Below, in pieces: positions 62,885 to 64,000 of a stretch of DNA of 64,000 bases. Source of the stretch: Ruegeria intermedia (GTDB lineage Bacteria > Pseudomonadota > Alphaproteobacteria > Rhodobacterales > Rhodobacteraceae); the NCBI RefSeq assembly GCF_900129345.1, contig NZ_FQVK01000007.1, positions 1 to 64,000 on the forward strand, written 5' to 3'. Under the pieces are notes generated by a model that was not told the DNA's origin, made no database searches, and saw only the letters and a program-made list of their open reading frames with translations. A program made the position numbers and the translations under genes. The stretch's first letter is position 1; the number at the start of each line of letters is the position of its first letter.

Positions 62885-63160
62885 TCAGACCAGGTAGAGC
62901 GCGAAGATCAGTGCCGCAAAGGTGCTCAGAACCAGCGTGAAGCCCCGCAGCCAGGCCGGGCTGCGTTCAAGGTCGAGATACCGCGCCAGGATGATGCGGG
63001 CCTTGAACAGGGCCAGCAGCAGGATGCCGCCCCCGACCAGCCGGGGCCCAACGGGCACGAGGGTCAACAGAGCCGAAGCCAGGCTGAGCGCGATCAGGCC
63101 GGCCCAGGCGCGGGTCAGGCGATCCGCATGGGTGTCTCGGACACAGAAAAACCTCGGCAT
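62885..63160 (-). CDS. norF: NorF, small membrane protein of the nitric oxide reductase operon
   Basis: 91 aa with three hydrophobic helices. It has a charged N-terminus, the RLTRAWAGLIALSLASALLT first helix and the KARIILARYLDLERSPAWLR loop typical of NorF and of the related COX4-like family. NorF proteins are accessory to the NorBC nitric oxide reductase. It is the last gene of norDEF on the minus strand, 4 bp after norE. Confidence 0.85.
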   Translation of the reverse strand: MPRFFCVRDTHADRLTRAWAGLIALSLASALLTLVPVGPRLVGGGILLLALFKARIILARYLDLERSPAWLRGFTLVLSTFAALIFALYLV

Positions 63161-63164
63161 CGCG

Positions 63165-63713
63165 TCACCCCAACAGGTAGATCACCGGAAACAGCAGGAT
63201 CCAGACCAGATCGACCATGTGCCAGAACTGACCGCCGGCCTCGATATTGCGGGGATCGTCGCGCCAGGCGACCAGCAGCAGAATGGCGACCCCGGCCAGC
63301 ACATGCGCGGCATGGAACCCGGTGAGAAGGTAGTAGAACAGGAAAAACGGATGGGTCTCGTAGCTGATGCCCTGCGCGGCCTTGCCGGCATATTCCGCGC
63401 CCTTGATGATCAGGAACACCACGCCCAGCAGGGCCGCGCTGATCAAGGCAAGCCGCGCGGCGCCGCGGCGCGCCGCCTGTCGCCAGCGCAGGGCCCGCGC
63501 CGCCAGAAAGCCCGAGGTGACCAGAACCCCCGTATTGAGCGCGGCCCCGGTGCGGTAGAGATGCGATTGCGCCTCGGCAAAGCCTGCCGGGTCGGTCAGG
63601 CGGACGCCCATGAAGGCGATCAGCCCGGCCCCGAACACCAACAGTTCCGAGACGATCAGAACCCACATCAGCAATTCGCCGGGCAGTTCGTCGATCAGCG
63701 AAGCATCACTCAT
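63165..63713 (-). CDS. norE: NorE, cytochrome c oxidase subunit III-like protein of the nor operon
   Basis: 182 aa with five predicted helices and a subunit-III-like fold. It has GELLMWVLIVSELLVFG at the N-terminus, TGFHAAHVLAGV in the fourth helix and FWHMVDLVWILLFPVIYLLG at the C-terminus. NorE is not part of the purified NorBC complex but supports full nitric oxide reductase activity. The ATG overlaps the norD stop (ATGA). The order norD-norE-norF fits the norCBQDEF operon of Paracoccus and Rhodobacter. Confidence 0.9.
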   Translation of the reverse strand: MSDASLIDELPGELLMWVLIVSELLVFGAGLIAFMGVRLTDPAGFAEAQSHLYRTGAALNTGVLVTSGFLAARALRWRQAARRGAARLALISAALLGVVFLIIKGAEYAGKAAQGISYETHPFFLFYYLLTGFHAAHVLAGVAILLLVAWRDDPRNIEAGGQFWHMVDLVWILLFPVIYLLG

Positions 63714-64000
63714 GCGCCGACCAGCTGGCGGTAGATCTGTGGCAGGGCCATGGTCAGGCGGTTGGGGTCGGGGATCACCGCGAACCCGCCCTGCCCGAAC
63801 ATGCGCGGGAACCAGCTTTTGCCGGTCTTGTCGATGGTGACGCCAAAGACCGACTGCCCCGCCCGGCGCGCCTCGCGCACGGCCATGCAGGTGTCTTCGA
63901 TGCCGTGGCGGCCCTCGTAGTGGTCCAGATCGTTGGGCTTGCCGTCGGTGATCACCAGCAGCAGCCGGCGTTTGCGCGCCTGCGCCGCCAGATCGGCCGA
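63710..64000 (-). CDS. norD: NorD, C-terminal part (cut by the window edge)
   Basis: The last 96 residues of a larger protein whose start lies beyond position 64000. The visible part contains the von Willebrand A-type stretch LLLVITDGKPNDLDHYEGRH and ends GFAVIPDPNRLTMALPQIYR, as in NorD. NorD works with the MoxR-type ATPase NorQ in assembling or activating the NorBC nitric oxide reductase. The rest of the operon (norC, norB, norQ) is expected to the right. Confidence 0.88.
   Translation of the reverse strand, partial: SADLAAQARKRRLLLVITDGKPNDLDHYEGRHGIEDTCMAVREARRAGQSVFGVTIDKTGKSWFPRMFGQGGFAVIPDPNRLTMALPQIYRQLVGA

Noticed and set aside
1..64000. CRISPR arrays, tRNA or rRNA genes, phage genes, toxin-antitoxin or defence systems
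   Set aside because: No regular direct repeats, cloverleaf-like genes with CCA ends, or phage or defence domains were noticed. Apart from the IS tail the content is metabolic, transport and respiratory.

Overview
The window looks like a chromosomal or large-plasmid segment of a high-GC alphaproteobacterium of the Rhodobacterales (Roseobacter/Paracoccus-like). The reasons are a C4-pathway 5-aminolevulinate synthase next to a nor operon, a cyo quinol oxidase operon, an aglEFGAK-type alpha-glucoside operon in the Sinorhizobium order, many periplasmic-binding-protein ABC transporters, and dense ATGA-overlapped operons. No tRNA, rRNA, CRISPR array or prophage was seen. The only mobile-element trace is the 3' tail of an IS5-type transposase at the left edge.

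Layout. 1-2.6 kb: IS tail, an FMN/Fe-S glutamate-synthase-like protein and two tandem fluoride channels. 2.6-6.6 kb: cyoABCD cytochrome bo-type quinol oxidase (minus strand). 6.8-8.0 kb: lytic murein transglycosylase. 8.4-13.8 kb: complete oligopeptide ABC transporter with both ATPases fused in one chain. 14.0-20.5 kb: nucleotide-sugar genes galU, manC, fcl, gmd and ugd (UDP-Glc, GDP-Man, GDP-L-Fuc, UDP-GlcA), without glycosyltransferases. 20.5-22.8 kb: a DUF1612/HTH-like protein and an Ldh2-family reductase.

22.8-36.1 kb is a galactoside utilisation island. An IclR regulator and MalK-type ATPase diverge from an operon holding a binding protein, two permeases, GH4 alpha-galactosidase, IlvD/Edd sugar-acid dehydratase, SDR sugar dehydrogenase, dgoK, dgoA, SMP-30 lactonase and GH42 beta-galactosidase. 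Together these give uptake, hydrolysis and the whole oxidative De Ley-Doudoroff route from galactose to pyruvate and glyceraldehyde-3-phosphate. 36.1-40.6 kb: a polyamine-type ABC transporter whose PotC-like permease carries an unusual extra membrane segment, coiled coil and repeat tail.

41.0-52.5 kb is a glucoside island. A LacI regulator sits between aglEFGAK (minus) and a plus-strand operon of a GH1 beta-glucosidase FUSED to a glucokinase, a fructokinase and a D-lyxose/D-mannose isomerase. Transport, hydrolysis and phosphorylation of alpha- and beta-glucosides (including sucrose) are thus gathered around one regulator with two operator-like palindromes.

52.5-60.6 kb: a CDF-like transporter, a GMC oxidoreductase, an MttB-superfamily methyltransferase, and an operon of FAD amine oxidoreductase, aldehyde dehydrogenase and DapA-family lyase, suggesting catabolism of a methylated amine or amino acid. 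60.7-64 kb: a Crp/Fnr regulator divergent from hemA with an FNR/Dnr-like box between them, then the 3' part of a nor operon (norD partial, norE, norF).

The most unusual points are the GH1-glucokinase fusion, the tailed PotC-like permease, the SDR whose catalytic lysine is asparagine, and strong GC hairpins directly after the stop codons of all four transporter binding-protein genes.
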